From: Castanea sativa
Taxonomy: Eukaryota; Streptophyta; Magnoliopsida; Fagales; Fagaceae
DNA length: 64,000 nt
Direction of reading: 5' to 3'
Assembly: GCF_040712315.1 (NCBI RefSeq)
Contig: NC_134020.1
Span: 51,073,751-51,137,750 of the forward strand
This document shows, one piece after another, positions 10,640 to 23,318 of this stretch. A model generated the notes under the pieces. The model had not been told where the DNA came from. It made no database searches and saw only the letters and a program-made list of their open reading frames with translations. The position numbers and the translations under genes are program-made. Position 1 is the stretch's first letter; each line of letters starts with the position of its first letter.

Positions 10640-11200
10640 AAAGGTTATAGAGCATGCCCCTTTTATAAGGTTATGAGATGTCCCATTAGTTGTGCTTGTA
10701 TCACATAAAGCAAGGGCATCATACAATCGACCCATACATGCAAAGGTATTATATTTTATCTTAAAAGCTCTGTAATGCCACATTTATAGGTCAAAAGGAT
10801 GATCCACAAGTTATGATTGCATCACATACATTGCATGACATCATGCAATTTATCCATATATGCAAGGGTATAGTATCCTAGCTTGCAAGCCCCAACGTTC
10901 CCTTTTTACAAGGTTGTTTGGTTTACCTCTTTTACAAGTTGATGGAGGGTATAATATTAAGTTGTACCTTTTACGGGTCACGAGGCTTGTCGCCTTTTAC
11001 AAGGTCAAGGGTGTTCCATTAATTATGACTTCATCACATACAATTCATCACACAATCTACCAATATGTACAAAGGTACAATATTTTGTCTTACAAACTAC
11101 ATTGTGCCCCTTTTACAAGGTCATGGCTCATGGGGCATTCTATAGTTAGTTATGATTGTATCACAATATATTACCCAATCTATTTTGGTTATAGTGCAAA
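10640..11200. repeat. Degenerate minisatellite upstream of gene A
   Basis: About five modules begin near 10657, 10779, 10901, 10995 and 11108. Each contains a CCTTTTACAAGGT-like word followed by a TTATGATTGCATCACATACA-like word and a TATGCAAAGGTA-like word. The 122-codon frame across it is a shadow. Copies sit at 36965-37500 and 60330-60870, and an inverted version at 30906-31284. Confidence 0.8.
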
Positions 11201-11461
11201 CACGCCCCTAAAATTTGGGGGTCTTTAAATTTTTCCTCCTAATGTTACAGAATTTGGATTTGCGTCTCCAACGTTATATGCCATTTTGATTGGTAGCCCC
11301 TCTATCTATTTCTTGCTGACATGTCTATGAAATGCCATATGACTATCACACGTGGCAATTGGTCCAATAAAAACATAGTATATGGGTTTATCTATTATTT
11401 GTAATTAAATAACTTAAAAAATCTTTTAAAAACTTAAAACAAATCCCTAAAATTATTATTA

Positions 11462-11465
<4 letters not shown>

Positions 11466-11502
<37 letters not shown>
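11466..11502. repeat. (TA)n microsatellite
   Basis: Uninterrupted TA dinucleotides. The matching tract in unit B is longer (37779-37822), while unit C has only a short remnant near 61157. Confidence 0.95.
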
Positions 11503-11505
<3 letters not shown>

Positions 11506-11741
11506 GATACCTTTGACTTTTTGTTGACCTCTTCAGAGCTTACTACATATTTTTTTTTTAAACAAAATTATTTAACTTTTTTACACCTCATTATAATATA
11601 TTTTATTTTTTTTAATTTCTTCAATTATATTGAAAAAAAAAAACTTAAAAATACAAACCCAAATTGTATCAATCCAAAGTAGAGTTCTAAAGAACATAAA
11701 ATTTCATCCAAAAAAAAAAAAAATACACCAACTAACCATGT

Positions 11742-11748
11742 GTGTGTA

Positions 11749-11782
<34 letters not shown>
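11742..11782. repeat. (GT)n(TA)n microsatellite
   Basis: TG repeats running into TA repeats; length differs among units A, B (about 38062-38098) and C (about 61396-61433). Confidence 0.9.
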
Positions 11783-13140
11783 CACATTCTCAACTTAAAA
11801 GGAGTCCAAGTAAAAATCAAATGCTTTAATATATTAGCTCGCAGTTCTAAGCTTATCATACTCCTTCGTAATATATTATGTATATAATTTGATCTTAAGT
11901 CTCAACAACAAGCTATTATCCTAGGGTAAACTTGGCGCTAGATTCAACCCACCAATAGATTGATTCATCTAAATAATTCCATTGTATTTTAACTGCTAAC
12001 TTTTTGGTTAATGTTTTATTACATTTGAAATTTTCTTGCAAATTTCAACAATTGTAGCAATGGATTATTCTTTTGAGGGTAGAACATCTTTCTTTTATAT
12101 TTCTCTATGTGTAGTTACATATTCTTTTTGTTTATATATTGTTTCAATAATTTGTAGGCACCCAATTTTCTAATTCTTTAGTTTCATCTAAATTTTTGGG
12201 TTTATTTTTTGCATTATCTAAAACTGTCTAGCATATTTCAATGGCATCATTCTCATATATTTCTCTTTTGTCATATTTTTTCTATTGTTTCAATAACTCT
12301 AGGTTTAGAATCTTCTAAGTTTTTAAAATTATTTTTTGGCATTATGGAAGTCTAAACATCTAACTTTTTGCATTAGTTTTAGCAATATCTGAACATGTTT
12401 GGCAAATTTCAACAACTATATCAAGGGTTATTCTTAATTTTGAAGATAACTAATTTTTCTCTTATATTTCTCTGTTTTTGTAGCCATATATATTTTGTTT
12501 TGTTTTAACAATTCCTATGCAATGAATCTTCCCATTCGCTGATATTTTAAGTTTTGACTTCTTCATCAAATTGTAACAAAAATTCAAGTCAGATATGAGC
12601 AATTTATGCAATGGTATAGTTTCATTATCAATTTAATATTTCATACAATTATTTTTAGTCTACCATACAAAAAAGTAAGTTCTTGTGCATTGCACGGGTT
12701 AGCGGCTAGTTATTATTATTTTGTTTCTACATGTTATCATGTAATAGCATGAATCGGTTGATTGTTTTGCCCACAAAATGAAATTCTTCTTCGGAAACCA
12801 ACACAAATAAAAGAGGCAGATCAACAACGTAGTCTACTTCAACGAGAAACTTGAAAATGATTCAATTAGTATTAAAGATTGTGGATTTAGTTACTAAACC
12901 CAATAGGCTTTAACAAATTAGGACTTGACTTTGGACACCATACATAGCTAGTGGAAAATGAGGTAAAGGTACATCAGTGTGAAACAAACACAAATAAAAG
13001 AGTCAGATCGACAACAACAAAAATTCCATATCAACCCCTTCATCAGCAGGAAACCCACCCAAAAGCTAAAAGAATAGCCGCAAGAGTGAAATGAACAGCC
13101 ACAACCCACAAGAATAAATCCCCCACGGTGCCGATCTATG

Positions 13141-13160
13141 GAGAGAGAGAGAGAGAGAGA
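13141..13160. repeat. (GA)n microsatellite, shortest allele
   Basis: About 10 GA units here, more at 39456-39486 (B) and most at 62791-62828 (C). Confidence 0.9.
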
Positions 13161-13625
13161 ACGCTTTAGTATAAAGAGCTTAGTACATGGTTTCAATAAT
13201 AGACAATAAAGCACACCGAAGAACAGGGCAGAAACATGCCTTAGAGTAAAGTCCTACCAAACCAGATCTTATGGCATAACAAAAATCGTTTACTGTATTC
13301 TAACAAGTGATTCTGCACTAATATGTATTTGCATTGAAAATTAGTTAATCATAAAAAAGTAAAACTTCTCTGTACACTTTATTCACAAAAGCAGTCTTCA
13401 GATATCATAGGATCTATGTAACTATGTTTTGAACTTAAAGACCGAATCACATGATAAAAAAATAGACCATTATCCATCTGATTTATAAATTCCCTGCTCT
13501 AATTCTAACAGGAGAGTTAAAATCTACGTAAACATTAAGATCGAAAGAGACATATGTTGAGTTGCATGTTTGGACCTCATGATTAGAAATATTCCCCAAT
13601 AAATTTGCTGTAAGTTTGAAGTCCA

Positions 13626-13772
13626 TCATCCAGGTGTAGCAAGAAAACTGTCTTCTCTTAAGTTCCCCTCTTTTACCAACCTTGAATCATCAATTGAAGT
13701 AAAAGCTATATCAGATAGACCTTTATGACTGTCAGACCCATGAACAGTGACAGTTTGCCTTGTTCTTATTAC
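13626..13772 (-). CDS. Unidentified host-gene exon-like segment, unit A
   Basis: A minus-strand frame begins right after a good acceptor (GATACAG) and runs 48 codons to a TGA at 13626-13628. Recognisable pieces are TRQTVTVHGSDS and DIAFTSIDDSR. I do not recognise the family. The segment is identical in frame in unit C (63295-63441). In unit B (39953-40103) the start of the exon carries 4 extra bases, which breaks the phase. It may be the last exon of a gene lying across the right part of the unit; a chance frame is possible. Confidence 0.35.
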   Translation of the reverse strand, partial: VIRTRQTVTVHGSDSHKGLSDIAFTSIDDSRLVKEGNLREDSFLATPG

Positions 13773-14398
13773 CTGTATCAACAAAGAACAATGAATTAAC
13801 ATTTTCATCTTAAACATTGAAAATTAAGGTGTTCTATAATGAAACTCAAGTAAAGAAGGAAGAAAGGTGACATCAAATTTTTTTTTTTTTTTTTTAATGG
13901 AGCCATCAAATACTTGCAAAGAACCAGACTACCAAAGGTTCACACCAACTAAAATTGCAAGTCGAATTGAGTCCCTTATGTTACCTTCTAACAAAAAAAA
14001 GGTTGGATAATTTACACACCATAAGTAATCAGCATATTAAGTAATCTACAATGGAGAAGGTTTCAATGATAGTGCAATGGGAAAATAGAGACCACAAGAA
14101 ATTAAATGTCTATTGAAGTTAGTTAGAATATATGCTTCTTGTCGCGCCCCAAACCCAAAAGGGTCCAAAGCATAAAAAACCGAGCCTTCAACAAAACCTG
14201 TATGGGATTTTTTTTTTTCTTTTCTTTTCCATTTGATAAGGTAAATAAATATATTGATCTCTCCACAATACAAGTCAAAGCTCTATGACACATTTACAAA
14301 CTACAAATCATGTGCCTTCAAACTTTACCCGAATATTCCAAACACCAAATAAACGATTTGACAATGAACTCCAATGTTCTAAAATCTGCAACCTTAAC

Positions 14399-14848
14399 TA
14401 TGATGCCCCAATTTGATTGATTGTGTGATGTATATGGGTGTGTGATGAGTCCCACATCGGGTATATATTGAGTTGAACTGGGCTTTATTAACAACTTCAA
14501 GGAGCTTCAATTGTGACTAATCCTTTTGAGGTATAGCGCAGATGTGGCTAGCGCTTTTCCTTAGGTCGTTACATATGATATTAGAGCCGGCCCGGTAACC
14601 CCGTGGGGGCTCAGAGACACTACCCCACAAAGTGGGCCCTAATGAGAACGTTAGGGATTTAAGTGGGGGAGATTGTGATGCCCCAATTTGATTGATTATG
14701 TGATGTGTGTGGGTGTGTGATGAGTCTCACATCGAGTATTTACTGGGTTGAACTAGGCTTTATCAACAACTTCAAGGAGCTTCAATTGTGACTAGTCCTT
14801 TTGAGGTATAGCGCAGATATGGCTAGCGCTTTTCCTTGAGTCATTACA
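14399..14848 (+). mobile_element. TRIM element, 450 bp
   Basis: Two direct 175-bp LTRs (14399-14573 and 14674-14848) flank a 100-bp interior. Right after the first LTR is a sequence matching TGGTATCAGAGCC with two changes, the primer-binding site for initiator tRNA-Met. Just before the second LTR is AAGTGGGGGAGA, a polypurine tract. The flanks are TTAAC (left) and TCAAC (right); in unit B both are TCAAC. There is no coding capacity, as expected for terminal-repeat retrotransposons in miniature, which depend on other elements for enzymes. Confidence 0.92.
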
Positions 14849-15238
14849 TCAACAAAATTCTTTTGCTAACAAACTTCAAGAAAGCCCAACCTCTAATAGA
14901 TTTAACTACTACTTCCTTAGAACAACTAGACCGAATCACCAACCAATAATAATGCGAGTCTCCCAATTCAGCATATAACTCCAATCTCCACCAAGAAGAC
15001 AAGCTCCATTCCCAAAGTGTAGCTAATTTATCTGTAAAACTGTTGGAGAGTGGAATAAGCTAAAGCCCAGTAAGTAGCATAATTAATGGGGGTGGGGGAA
15101 ATGCAAGTTCATGATAATAAGTATTTTACAAACATGCTATAATTTTGGGGATTTCCAATTGAATTCTGCAATTTAAATTTCCTTAATACCATGACAAGAA
15201 TGATAGATATATGGTAGCACTAAGCTTCCCAGAGTAAC

Positions 15239-18200
15239 TGTAACACCCCAAATATTTTTTTTAAAGCAATTTTCCCAATAAGAATAATATCTAAATTGAA
15301 CTTTTTTTAATCAGTGTGGTTAACTATTTTATGGGGGAGTTTTGAATATTTGGGCATGTGATAGTATTTAGTTAATTTTGGAATGGGCCCATTTAAATAT
15401 GGGAGAAACTTTAAGGGTAAAGTTGTAAATTTGCTCCCAAGATCTTTTGGAAGAAGTGGTCCACAATGCTACCATCAACACACTCCCTCTCTCTTGTCAC
15501 CATACATATGCTTCTCTCTGTTTCTCTATCTTTCTATCTCACCCACCCACCGAAGCCCACACACATACAGACTCTAGCTCCCTCTATTTCTCTCACTCCC
15601 TCACTAGTAAACCAGCCGTCCATCACCACTTTCGGCGGATTTCACCAGAGAATCCCATTAGAAACCCTATACGCGCCATTCTCTCAAACGTTAAAGGTAA
15701 AACTCTTAATTGTTTTGTAGCTTTTCAAGTTTTTGTAAGATGTCTTTCTAATCTAAGCTACATGAGTGGTATACATGTGATTGAGTAAATGGGTTTTTGA
15801 TTTGGAGGATTTATTTGTTAAATGGTTAAGGGCTTTTACAAATGATGATCATTTGGGGTTTCTTCATGGTTAAAAACTGGGGTTCCTTGAGCAAATTGTG
15901 AGCTGATTTTGTGGAAGTTTGGGGTTGATTTTTGGAAGTGTGTTTCTTTGCATTTAAATGACTTTGGCAAATGTGGGTGTAAGTGAAGTGATAACTACAT
16001 ATTTATGCAAGTGAAGTGTGAGCATGTGCTTTTGCATATCTATTGTTTGATGAGTTGTTTATATGAGATTTTGGGTTTGATTCCTTGTTTTTAATATGCT
16101 TTAAATCTGGTGGTTTTAATGTGAGTAAATTCTCAAATAATTTGGGCTAGTCTTACAACTATAACAATTTTCTAAAGCTGTCATGACAGATTTGAGTCAG
16201 CCGCAATGCATGATTTTTAATAAATTCCAGAAAAATATTTTTGGGCTGAATTTTCTGTGGTACATTGTATACATATAGGGGAATGTTCCCTTAAAGTTTT
16301 GAATTAATCGGATAACTTTTCATTGACCAAAAAATTTTTACAAAATGACTGCCCTGCTATGTACTGAATCTGAAAGTAAGACTAAAATGCTGAGAAATTG
16401 TGGAATTAATCCCAAACCTTGGTTGATCTTATCTTAGCTTAAATATATTATTTAGTACCCAAAGAGATTCATGAGTATGCTATATTATCTTATGATGCAC
16501 ATTATTGCGGTAATGAATTTAAAATGTTTTGGTTGTCTACTTTACTAATGGGTATTTGAGGTTTGGTTTCCTAGAGCAGCTATATGGGTTTTGTTGTTGC
16601 ATGAGTTGATTCCAAAGTGTTTCCTATGCACTTGAATGGCTTTGACATATGCGAATGTGGGCATGTGCTTGTTGCATGTCAAGTGTTTGGCAAATTGCCT
16701 ATATGAGTTAGATGATTGAATTTCTTGACTCGCATTGTGATGACTATTATGTGAGGTTATTGGTTGCATTCATAGTTGTTATCATGTGCTAAAACATGTA
16801 GCTTTCAGATTAATCAAGTCTGAAAGTTTTTGATATAGTATTAAGATTATAGTAATTTTATTTTGAAATTGTAAATCTGTCCCCGACAGATTTGAGTAAG
16901 CTGCATTACATGATTTTTAATAAATTATAGAAAAATCATTTTGAGCCAAATTTTTGGTGGTACATACTACACATATAAGATCTTATTCCTATTTAATTTC
17001 AAGTTAATTGGATAACTTTTCATGGACCAAACAGTTTTTACAAAAGGGCTGACCTGCTGTGTAGTGAATCTGAAAGTATGACAAGTATGTTGGGATTTTG
17101 TGGAATTTGCTTGAAACCTTTGTTGAGTGGGTTGGCTTGTAAATTCTTACATTTTCTACGACGTGTGTTTTACTTAGCTAACTTTAATAATGGTTTGGTT
17201 TAATCTCTTGCAATAGTGTATTATAAGGTTTTGGTTGTGTTGTAGTCCTATGAGTTTCTTGTATACTTGTTTGGTTCCCTTTTGGGTAAAGGTACTTGCC
17301 TTGGGCTGGTCAAGTTAGGCTTTAGGGCCTTAGGTTTGATTTTTGAGGGAATCCATTCTGATTTATGGAGACATATTTGATAGCGTAACTTTGTAGTAGG
17401 CCCTGTTATTAATAGTTTTGATACTTGTGTTTCTAGGTTCCCAGGTACTTGATGATGGAACTAGTAACCTGATTGGTTGAATGTGATGCCCGGTTGAGGT
17501 AAATTTGGAATGAACTACTGAGGTAAGTAACTTTTCAATGGAATTTTTGAAAAATAACCATGTTACATAAATGTTGTTTTTGGGTTATACACGCTTTTGG
17601 AAACTACCTATGGAAACTATATTTTCCTAAAAACTATTGTGTCGTAACTTTAATATATTTATGATTATATATGAAAATGCATTATATTTGGTATCGCATT
17701 TGGGGTAATGCATGAATTGTTGATATGGAAAAATGAGCATCTTTTATTTAATCTTTTATAAGGAAATCATAGATTTGATGGTATATTAGAAAATTAAAGA
17801 TGTTTATCTTGTCTTGTTATCTGGGAAATTGATAGAAAATCTTTTTGACAAAAATGAAGTTGAAAACCTTACAAACTTTATGGAAGTTAGATTACTTAAG
17901 GTTTTTCTGAAACTACCTGGATATAAACTAGGATATGTAACCTGTAAGTTTTATGTGGTTGTTACACCATGCCATGTGTGATTTTCCTGTAATCACCCGA
18001 TTTGGTTTTCGTAGTCTTTGTGACAACGGAAGCAAATCCAGGTCAGTGCCCTTTCACTTTGGATGATGCGTTCTTCCCTGCTGCCCATGGGGGGAAGAGG
18101 TTCCTTGATTGTGTGTGAGTAAGGCTGCTGCCCATGGGGCCAAGAGACCACATGCAATAAAGGTCCTATTTGGTGAGCTCTCTCTGTTGCCCATGGGTAG

Positions 18201-19072
18201 AGAGAAAAATCTTAAGGGGGTATGGGTGAGGCTGCTGTCCATGGGGCCAAGAGTCTGCATACCAAAGAGGACAATATCATGCCAGTTGTGAATGGGTGGA
18301 TCCCCTGACTGGTCTATGTGGTAGTATGGTATATTTATGATAAAATTGTCATTATATTAGATTTTAAGGCTTTGAAAATTATATTGTTAGTGCTCACAGA
18401 TTATAATATATAGTTTCATGGTATTAGTTTGAGAAACTTTGTATTTCATCATTGAATCATTCTTGTTACATTGTTATTGAAAAAGATCTTGCAGTATTTA
18501 GTTAGCAATTTCCCAAACTAAAACATGTTTTGCAAACTGTTTATAATCATGAAACTTGCATTTCCTCCACCCCATTAATTATGCTATTTACTGGGCTTTA
18601 GCTCATCCCACTCTCTAACAGTTTTTTAGATAAATTTGCTATACCTCAAGTATGGAGCTAGTTTAATTGGTGGTGATTGGAGCATTATGCTAATTGAGAG
18701 AGTTATGCTATAATTGGCTGGTTACTCAACTTACTAAATTTATCAAGGCCATAGCTAATTCTATCGGAGGTTGGGCTCTTGAGGTTTGTTAGCCTTGGGC
18801 ATGGTAGGCTTAGATTCTATCGTTGAGGTTATCTATCCTAGGAAGAATTGTGGTTTTATGTCGATCCATTTGGAGCTTCGAAATTTTATGTATATTTGGA
18901 GACATGATTCTAATTTGTATTTTTTGTAAATGTCTTGTAGAGCTCTGACTTATATTGTGGAGAGATCCATATGCTAATTTATCTTATCTTTTGGAAAAAA
19001 AAAACTCCTACATTCTCACTCTTAATGGTTCTTCTCTCACACTTTGGACCCTTTTGAGTCTGGGGCGTGACA
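15239..19072 (+). mobile_element. Nested solo-LTR-like element, opposite orientation, TSD GTAAC
   Basis: It begins TGTAACACCCC and ends GGGGCGTGACA, with GTAAC at 15234-15238 and 19073-19077. It is the same family as its host, read in reverse: for example the words around 16145-16330 recur inverted at 20205-20345. A stretch near 16180-16380 is repeated directly at 16860-17080, which helps make this copy longer (3834 bp) than the 2267-bp relative at 23710-25976. Near its 3' end it has a conserved word (CTGGGCTTTAGCTCATCCCA) found in all copies. Small open frames at 15383-15788 have no recognisable product. Confidence 0.83.
18060..18270. repeat. GCTGCCCATGGGG repeats inside the LTR-like family
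   Basis: Five irregular copies of a word around CCCATGGG, separated by 40-60 bp. The same cluster is present inverted in the relative at 24440-24640. Confidence 0.7.
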
Positions 19073-21296
19073 GTAACTATGAAACTACATATTATTAATT
19101 GTGAGCCATAAAATATTTAATACCATTTCAGATCCAGAAACCTCACCTAAGGCCACATGACAAGGTCGTCACACAGACGGGGTAATCACCAATATCTTGA
19201 CACAATGACAAATCCACATCAAAAGCTCAAAAGTTAATGCATTTGAAATATACAGTTCACTTCCAAGTAGTTTAATAAAATATTTCAATAACCAAATATC
19301 CATAATATTCTCAAGATCCTCAAAACCATTTCTTGTCATAAGTATTTTGCATAAATTTTCCAAAGAATACAAGCTAAGATAAAGCATCTTTAGAATTTGC
19401 AAATAATGCAATAAATTCAGAAAATCCATTCCCAAGAATTTTATAAAAGATGCTTATCTTTTTCGAGCTAACAAATCATGCATTTTCCCATTTGCATTAC
19501 CAAATATGATGCACTTTTCACAAATAATCACATACATTAAAATTACAACATAAAGCTTTCTAAGAAAACATAGTTTCCATAAACAATTTCCCAAAATGTG
19601 TTTAACCCAAAAGCAATGCTTTATGCAACATGGTTATTTTCCAAAATTCCCATTAAAAAGCTACTTACCTTGAAAGGCCAACCAATTTTACCTCAATTGG
19701 GCATCACAAAATCAACTGATCCAGTCACTAGGTCCATCACCAAGAATATCGGAACTTAGAAACACAATGATCAAACCTATCAATAACAAGGCCTTTCACG
19801 TAGTACCATCACACTTATCTCCATAAATCGTAATGATACCCTAAAATCAAACCAAAGGCCCTAAAGTCTAGCTTGCCCGTCTTAAGACAAGTACCCTTCC
19901 AAAGCAGGAACCAAACAAGCATCCAAGAAACTCATAGTGCTAACACAACCAAAACATTTTAAATTCATTACCGCAATAATGTGCATCGTAAGATAATATA
20001 GCATAATCATGAATCTCTTTGGGTACTAAATAATTTATTTAAGCTAAGAGAAGATCAACCAAGGTTTGGGATTAATTCCACAATTTCTTAGCATTTTAGT
20101 CTTGCTTTCAAATTTAGTACATAGCAGGGTAGCCATTTTGTAAAAATTGTTTGGTCAATGAAAAGTTATCCGATTAATTCAAAACTTTAAGGAAAATTCC
20201 CCTAAATGTATACAATGTACCATAGAAAATTTAGCCCAAAACGATTTTTCTGTACTTTATTAAACTCATGCATTGCGGCTGACTCAAAACTGTCATGACA
20301 GCTTTAGAAAGTTGCTATAGTTGTAAGACTAGCCCAAATTATTTGAGAATTTACTCACATTAAAACCACCAGATTTAAAGCATATTAAAAACAAGGAATC
20401 AAACCCAAAATCTCATAGAGGTAATATACCAAACACTTGGCATGCACAAGCACATTCTCAAATCACTACGGCAAGTAATAGTTAACATTTCATCAACTTC
20501 TTACATATGTCATTACAACAACTCAACTCAAAACAGAAAAATCATCATAAAACACATAAAAATCAGCCCCTCCTTCCTTCAATAAACCAAGTGCCCAAAA
20601 CCACCATGGTTGAATACCCTAATACCAACTATCACATACCCACACCCCAAAAATCGTAGTTAACCCTACCAAAGTGTTATCCCCATCCATTGGATCAACC
20701 CCACATGAGCATTGAGTTATAAACGAAATAATCAAGGAAGTGGGTCAATGGAAAACTCACCTTAAAATCATTGTTTGGGCAGCCAAAACTCATGGAAGAT
20801 CATAATTGTTGGATTCAAGCTATTGAGGAGGTTATTTGAAGTGGTGGTAAGGATATAGGACCTTCAATGGATCAGCCACGAAGGGCAGTGCGAGCAAGAA
20901 GAGAGAAAATACAAAAGAGAAGACAAGGAGGAGAGAGAGAATGTGTAGGCTTTGGGGGGGGGGGGGGTGGCTGACTTATGGGAGGGGCTTAATTACAAGT
21001 TTGTCCCAAAAATATCTTGTGTTTAATTACCACTCCAACCTTAAGGTTCCTCTCAAATTTCATCTAGCCCCATAAATCACTTTTATTTTTATTTTTTTGA
21101 GAGGGCCCATAAATCACTTAAGTATTCATAAGTCCTCCATAAAATAATTACACACAAATAAAAAAATAAACTCCAATAGATATTATTCCCTTTCAAAAGA
21201 AAATTGCTTTAAAAATATTTGGTGTGTTACACTTCTGGAGAGAGTTTTGTGGTAAAAACACATAAGATAAATTAAAGATAATAACAGAAGACTTGC

Positions 21297-21370
21297 TTCA
21301 ACTGGTTCAGAAGAGACATATCCAATGTCAAAATAATAACTTCATTACGTTTCATGGATGTGCGTGCAAC
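21297..21370 (-). CDS. Exon-like segment, unit A
   Basis: It is a 74-nt block with an acceptor (CTTTAG) on its 5' side and one open frame containing MKRNEVIILTLDMSLLNQ. In unit A the donor is GCAAGT; in unit C (63921-63994) it is a canonical GTAAGT. I do not recognise the product. It lies just right of the LTR-like insertion, which therefore separates it from the exon-like segment at 13626-13772. Confidence 0.35.
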
Positions 21371-21389
21371 CTAAAGAAGTGAACAAATT

Positions 21390-21436
<47 letters not shown>

Positions 21437-22862
21437 GGTTAAAATTCCATGAGAAAATTACCACATACAAACAATTACAAGACAGTTAATCAACCCAAAC
21501 AGCAGATGCATTTTTCAAAATGATTGATATTTTCGAACTATAAGCATCATAGAGAGCATATATTCCTTTCAATTAAAAATAAGAAATATAATTCATAGCA
21601 CTAAGGAAATGATAAGCCAAACACTCATATCTACCTATTAATACAAACAGCACATAATACTTGTTGGCTAAGCATGAAAGTAGAAGTTTAGATTCTATTT
21701 TCATTTCTCAAAATATTGAACTTAAAATGGTCTTTATTGCACAAAATAATTCAAGGATAACGCCTTTGAGCGTTGATGAATGACAAGGGAACTAAGAATA
21801 AGAAAGGAAGAGAATAACCTAAATTGATGATGAAGATTTGAGTCATTTGACCATTATAAAACTAAAATTGGTACAGTAGAAGCGTAACCACGACACGACA
21901 ATGTTGCAAACCTGATCCTTACGAGATAGAAATGTAAAGAAATTTTAGCATCTTGGGTTCTAACTATAGAATTAAAATCAGATGGCAGATTGAAATTTCG
22001 TAACACTAGATAGAGGAAGACAGGTCATAGCCCAAAAGTTTGATGTACTAAGCAATGCAACTCCTACGAGTTTTAAAATAATATCCAGTTGTATCGTCCA
22101 ATTACAAAATAGGATACATAAGAATCTGGACACCAGAGTGAGAGTATTAGCTGAATTGGAAAAAATACACGCACCATTTTAGAAATTATCATCTAAGAAG
22201 ATTAATTACAGACTCACCCAAGCTTAAGTCAACTACCAGTTGATCAAAGATTACTAGCTATCCTACACAAAGTTTTATTGTGACTTTTAATTGGGGAAAA
22301 AAAATGACTTTACAGAAAGGATAGCTAGCAATATTTCGTGGATATGACATTTGGCACACATAAAAACATTGGTAGAAAAATTGATTTAATGTTGATCTCA
22401 GAGAAAATCAAGCATTGTTAAGAAACCCAATTTTGAGTTCTTATAATGGATATGCTAATTGCTGACATTGATGATAAAGAAGAAGATTTCATTCTAAGTT
22501 TGAAGTGAAAATCAAGCAATATGTCATTGAAGTTTAAGCAACCAAACTTAACAGGATTTCCATTCAAGACTTCAAGTTCATCTCATATCTCAGAAGGAAA
22601 AAAACTTGGCAACAGAGGAAGCTTTTAGATGCTAACTGACAAACATGGTCAATACACAAAACACAATCTTTTAAACATTTCGTCAAACACACAAAACACA
22701 ATATAAAACACGAAACTTCAAAAAAAATTTGTACTAGTTCAAACATTAAAAAACCATTACATTGTTTTTCCCAAAATAGATTCACATCATCACAAACTAC
22801 ACAAACACCTAATCAAAAAAAACAAGTAGTTTTTTTTCAAAATATAACCCGTCTATCTAATC
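21371..22862. other. AT-rich unit DNA, no gene recognised
   Basis: It contains a (TA)n tract at about 21392-21433. I see no further exon, transposon terminus or RNA gene. It is probably intron or flank of the unidentified host gene, because unit C runs into the same sequence at the right edge of the window. Confidence 0.5.
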
Positions 22863-23105
<243 letters not shown>

Positions 23106-23318
23106 TTAATTAAAGGGGCACACACAACATGTTAAAGATCACACAATATCAAGAAAGGAAACACATTAAAACCAAATTAAACAAGTATCATTAAACAACA
23201 AATTAAATCTAACATGGCAAGATTGACCAAATAAAATATGTGAAAACATGTGAAAAAATGACCTAAAACAATGAATTCGAAGTCATACATATCAGGAAAA
23301 CATGTGAAAAAAATTAAT

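Larger units (their letters stand above)
8577..14139. repeat. Array unit A, left part
   Basis: This block is repeated almost base for base at 34448-40464 (B) and 57773-63864 (C). It contains the extensin-like gene, its upstream minisatellite, AT-rich DNA at 11200-12950 in which I see no gene, and an exon-like segment at 13626-13772. Up to about 13876 it shares nearly all diagnostic bases with C; beyond 13915 it shares them with B. Confidence 0.92.
14140..21231 (-). mobile_element. Solo-LTR-like element, TSD CTTCT, host of two nested insertions
   Basis: It begins TGTCGCGCCCC and ends GGTGTGTTACA, flanked by CTTCT at 14135-14139 and 21232-21236. Unit C shows the empty site with a single CTTCT (63860-63864), which fixes both ends. 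TG...CA ends with a 5-bp duplication fit an LTR retrotransposon. No pol, PBS or second LTR is visible, so it is probably a solo LTR. Without the nested TRIM (14399-14848) and nested relative (15239-19072) it is about 2.8 kb. Strand is given relative to the nested copy, which reads the other way. Confidence 0.85.

Noticed and set aside
10860..11228. 122-codon frame upstream of each extensin gene
   Set aside because: It runs across the minisatellite modules; conservation reflects the recent duplication, and B is truncated.
12948..13214. Minus-strand frame with Ser/Leu repeats (also near 39280-39500 and 62659-62883)
   Set aside because: It is created by the (GA)n microsatellite, whose length differs among units and would shift or vary the frame.
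14399..14848. TRIM considered as a Cassandra element with 5S rRNA-like LTR
   Set aside because: I see no 5S rRNA-like A box or C box sequence in the LTRs, so it is called an ordinary TRIM.
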